The notes under the pieces are model-generated. The model was not told the DNA's origin. It searched no databases and worked only from the letters and a program-made list of their open reading frames with translations. A program made the position numbers and the translations under genes. From assembly GCF_014172375.1 (NCBI RefSeq), contig NZ_WNXD01000001.1, positions 744,001 through 808,000 of the forward strand: a stretch of 64,000 nt of DNA, written 5' to 3'. Origin of the DNA: Pedobacter planticolens (GTDB lineage Bacteria > Bacteroidota > Bacteroidia > Sphingobacteriales > Sphingobacteriaceae). This document shows positions 62,354 through 64,000 of this stretch, piece by piece (the stretch's first letter is position 1; each line of letters starts with the position of its first letter).

Positions 62354-63928
62354 ATGAACCAAGTTAAAATTGGCAATTACAGATGGACAATTTGCGCCCT
62401 TTTGTTTTTTGCAACCACAGTAAACTACCTCGATAGACAGGTGTTAAGTTTATTGAAACCAACCTTAGAAGAACAATTTGGGTGGTCTAATAGTGACTAC
62501 GCAGATATCGCCGCTATCTTCCAATTCACCTACGCAATCTCTATGCTTTTTGCAGGTCGTTTTGTAGATAAGTTAGGTACAAAATGGGGTTACGGAATTG
62601 CCATCGTCATTTGGTCAATTGGAGCAATAATTCACGCCTATTCTATTTCAATTGGTACAGGTCTTGCGTCTATTTTAACAACTTTTGGTATTGCAGCATT
62701 ACCAGTATCCATATTAGGCTTTATGTTTTCTAGGGCTGTTTTAGCCATTGGCGAATCAGGGAATTTCCCAGCAGCTATTAAAGCAACAGCAGAATATCAT
62801 CCTAAAAAAGAACGCTCATTAGCAACTGGTATTTTTAATTCTGGAGCAAATATTGGTGCTGTTTTAGCTCCGCTAACCGTGCCTTGGATAGCCACACATT
62901 GGGGTTGGGAAAAAGCATTCGAATTAGTTGGAGCAATAGGCTTTTTGTGGTTGTTCTTTTGGCTAATTTTTTATGAATCTCCAGAAAAACAAAAACGACT
63001 ATCAGCTGAAGAATTGGCTTACATAAACAGTGATGAAGACGAAGTTGCCGATAAAGCAAACGTTGATAAAGTTTCATGGTTTAAGTTATTGACCTATAAA
63101 CAAACTTGGGCTTTTACTTTTGGTAAGTTCATGACAGATGGTGTTTGGTGGTTTTTCTTATTTTGGTTGCCAGGTTATTTAAAAGATCAATACGGTATGA
63201 CAGGATCTGACATCGTACTTCCATTAGCTGTATTGTATAGTATGACAATGATTGGAAGTATCGGCGGAGGTTGGTTACCAAAATATTTTGTAGATAAAGG
63301 CTACGAAGTTTACGATGGTAGAATGAAAGCCATGTTTGCCATAGCCCTTTTTCCTTTGGTAGTTTTATTGGCACAACCTTTAGGTCACTATTCTTTCTGG
63401 GTTCCAGTTATTTTAATTGGTGTGGGTACTTCCGCACATCAAGCCTGGTCTGCAAATATTTTTACAACAGTTTCAGATATGTTCCCTAAAAGAGCTATTG
63501 GTTCTGTTGTAGGTATCGGAGGTATGGCTGGTGGTATTGGCGGTGTTTTAGTAACTAAAGTAGGCGGATGGATTTTTGATAACTATGCTCACAAAGGCAT
63601 ATCAGAATCGTTCACCAAATTTAACGAACTAGGTAATAGTACCTTCATCAACCAAATCACTACAATGGATTTAGCCAGTAAATACGGCGATAAAATAAAT
63701 CTAAATGTAATGGCATTGAGTAAAGTACCAGTCGAAGTAGCAGATAAATTAAAATCAATTGATTCTAACCTGTTTAATCAACTTTTAGAAATTCAAAAGC
63801 CGCTGGTTCAATCAAACATGACCGTTGCTTACACCATAATGTTCGCATTTTGTGCCGTTGCTTATCTAGTTGCGTGGGTAGTAATGAAATCATTAGTTCC
63901 AAAATATAAAAAGATTACAGACCTATAA
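62354..63928 (+). CDS. exuT: MFS hexuronate transporter ExuT-like
   Basis: 524 residues with about 12 hydrophobic segments, of the anion:cation symporter (ACS) branch of the major facilitator family. YLDRQVLSLLKPTLEEQFGWS in the first helix region, GRFVDKLGTKWGYGIAI in loop 2-3, and SRAVLAIGESGNFPAAIKATAEYHPKKERSLATGIFNSGANIGA around helix 4-5 are typical of ExuT-like transporters. A ~60-residue insertion between late helices (after MAGGIGGVL) is characteristic of the Bacteroidota form. It imports galacturonate/glucuronate across the inner membrane. Confidence 0.92.
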   Translation: MNQVKIGNYRWTICALLFFATTVNYLDRQVLSLLKPTLEEQFGWSNSDYADIAAIFQFTYAISMLFAGRFVDKLGTKWGYGIAIVIWSIGAIIHAYSISIGTGLASILTTFGIAALPVSILGFMFSRAVLAIGESGNFPAAIKATAEYHPKKERSLATGIFNSGANIGAVLAPLTVPWIATHWGWEKAFELVGAIGFLWLFFWLIFYESPEKQKRLSAEELAYINSDEDEVADKANVDKVSWFKLLTYKQTWAFTFGKFMTDGVWWFFLFWLPGYLKDQYGMTGSDIVLPLAVLYSMTMIGSIGGGWLPKYFVDKGYEVYDGRMKAMFAIALFPLVVLLAQPLGHYSFWVPVILIGVGTSAHQAWSANIFTTVSDMFPKRAIGSVVGIGGMAGGIGGVLVTKVGGWIFDNYAHKGISESFTKFNELGNSTFINQITTMDLASKYGDKINLNVMALSKVPVEVADKLKSIDSNLFNQLLEIQKPLVQSNMTVAYTIMFAFCAVAYLVAWVVMKSLVPKYKKITDL

Positions 63929-63930
63929 TT

Positions 63931-64000
63931 ATGAGCTTTCAAGAACAATTAAATGACCTCTTTTTAACCGAAGAGCAGATTCCTGATGCCTTTAAACTGG
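63931..64000 (+). CDS. Start of next gene, possibly NADP-dependent glyceraldehyde-3-phosphate dehydrogenase (partial)
   Basis: ATG at 63931, two bases after the exuT stop, open to the window end; 23 residues visible, beginning MSFQEQLNDLFLTEEQIP. From memory, this pattern matches the N-terminus of Bacteroidota GapN-type dehydrogenases, which would handle the glyceraldehyde 3-phosphate made by KDPG aldolase. Only the N-terminal tip is present, so the identification is weak. Confidence 0.4.
   Translation, partial: MSFQEQLNDLFLTEEQIPDAFKL

Noticed and set aside
1..64000. tRNA, rRNA, riboswitch, prophage or insertion sequence
   Set aside because: Looked for cloverleaf-like GC-rich segments, integrase/transposase motifs and known riboswitch cores; none recognised.

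Overview
The window looks like chromosome of a Sphingobacteriaceae-type Bacteroidota, most likely Pedobacter or a close relative. The evidence is low G+C, SusC/SusD pairs, lipoproteins that nearly all start Cys-Lys-Lys after the lipobox, start codons without Shine-Dalgarno sequences, and Bacteroidota-type promoter elements (TAnnTTTG-like -7). No rRNA, tRNA, CRISPR array or insertion sequence was seen.

Region 1 (1-9.0 kb) is accessory. It holds two tandem short-chain dehydrogenases (the first cut by the window edge), an MDR-type quinone/alcohol dehydrogenase and a beta-hydroxyacid/imine-reductase-like enzyme. A compact chromate resistance operon follows: a ChrB-AraC fusion regulator, ChrA, and a Mn/Fe superoxide dismutase with an export signal. 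Two unknown minus-strand genes, one small charged protein and a 12 x 21-bp palindrome-rich tandem array complete the region.

Region 2 (9.05-31.3 kb) is a large SusC/D-type uptake locus with no recognisable glycoside hydrolase. It is two copies of a SusC-SusD-fasciclin-lipoprotein module (DUF5007-like, then IPT/delta-60 DUF5008-like). Two LamG lipoproteins with degenerate phosphodiesterase domains flank an M60/enhancin-like metallopeptidase with a C-terminal discoidin-like domain. A NahK-like sugar kinase and an intact secreted phosphodiesterase follow. It reads as a glycoprotein- or glycopeptide-targeting system and is the least described part of the window.

Region 3 (31.3-35 kb) is a spacer: a small membrane protein, a single-domain response regulator, an NTF2-like secreted protein, a small unknown protein and a LacI-family repressor/activator gene divergent from the next locus.

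Region 4 (35-54 kb) is a pectin utilisation locus. It has SusC, SusD and a beta-helix surface lipoprotein; two SGNH (rhamnogalacturonan-acetylesterase-like) esterases and two CE8 pectin methylesterases; a GH43, a GH28 polygalacturonase, a GH105-DUF4350 fusion, a PL10 pectate lyase and a CE7/AXE-like tandem hydrolase. Region 5 (54-64 kb) is the intracellular branch: UxaB, UxaA, KduI, an SDR that probably does the KduD step, UxaC, KdgK, KDPG aldolase, a hexuronate MFS transporter, and the start of a probable NADP-dependent glyceraldehyde-3-phosphate dehydrogenase. Together regions 4 and 5 take esterified homogalacturonan to pyruvate plus glyceraldehyde 3-phosphate.

Three near-identical LacI-type operator sequences (at 34899, 47164 and 54020) lie 59-60 bp upstream of similar -7 elements. 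They precede the SusC, GH28 and uxaB genes and tie regions 4 and 5 into one regulon, probably run by the LacI protein at 33770-34786.
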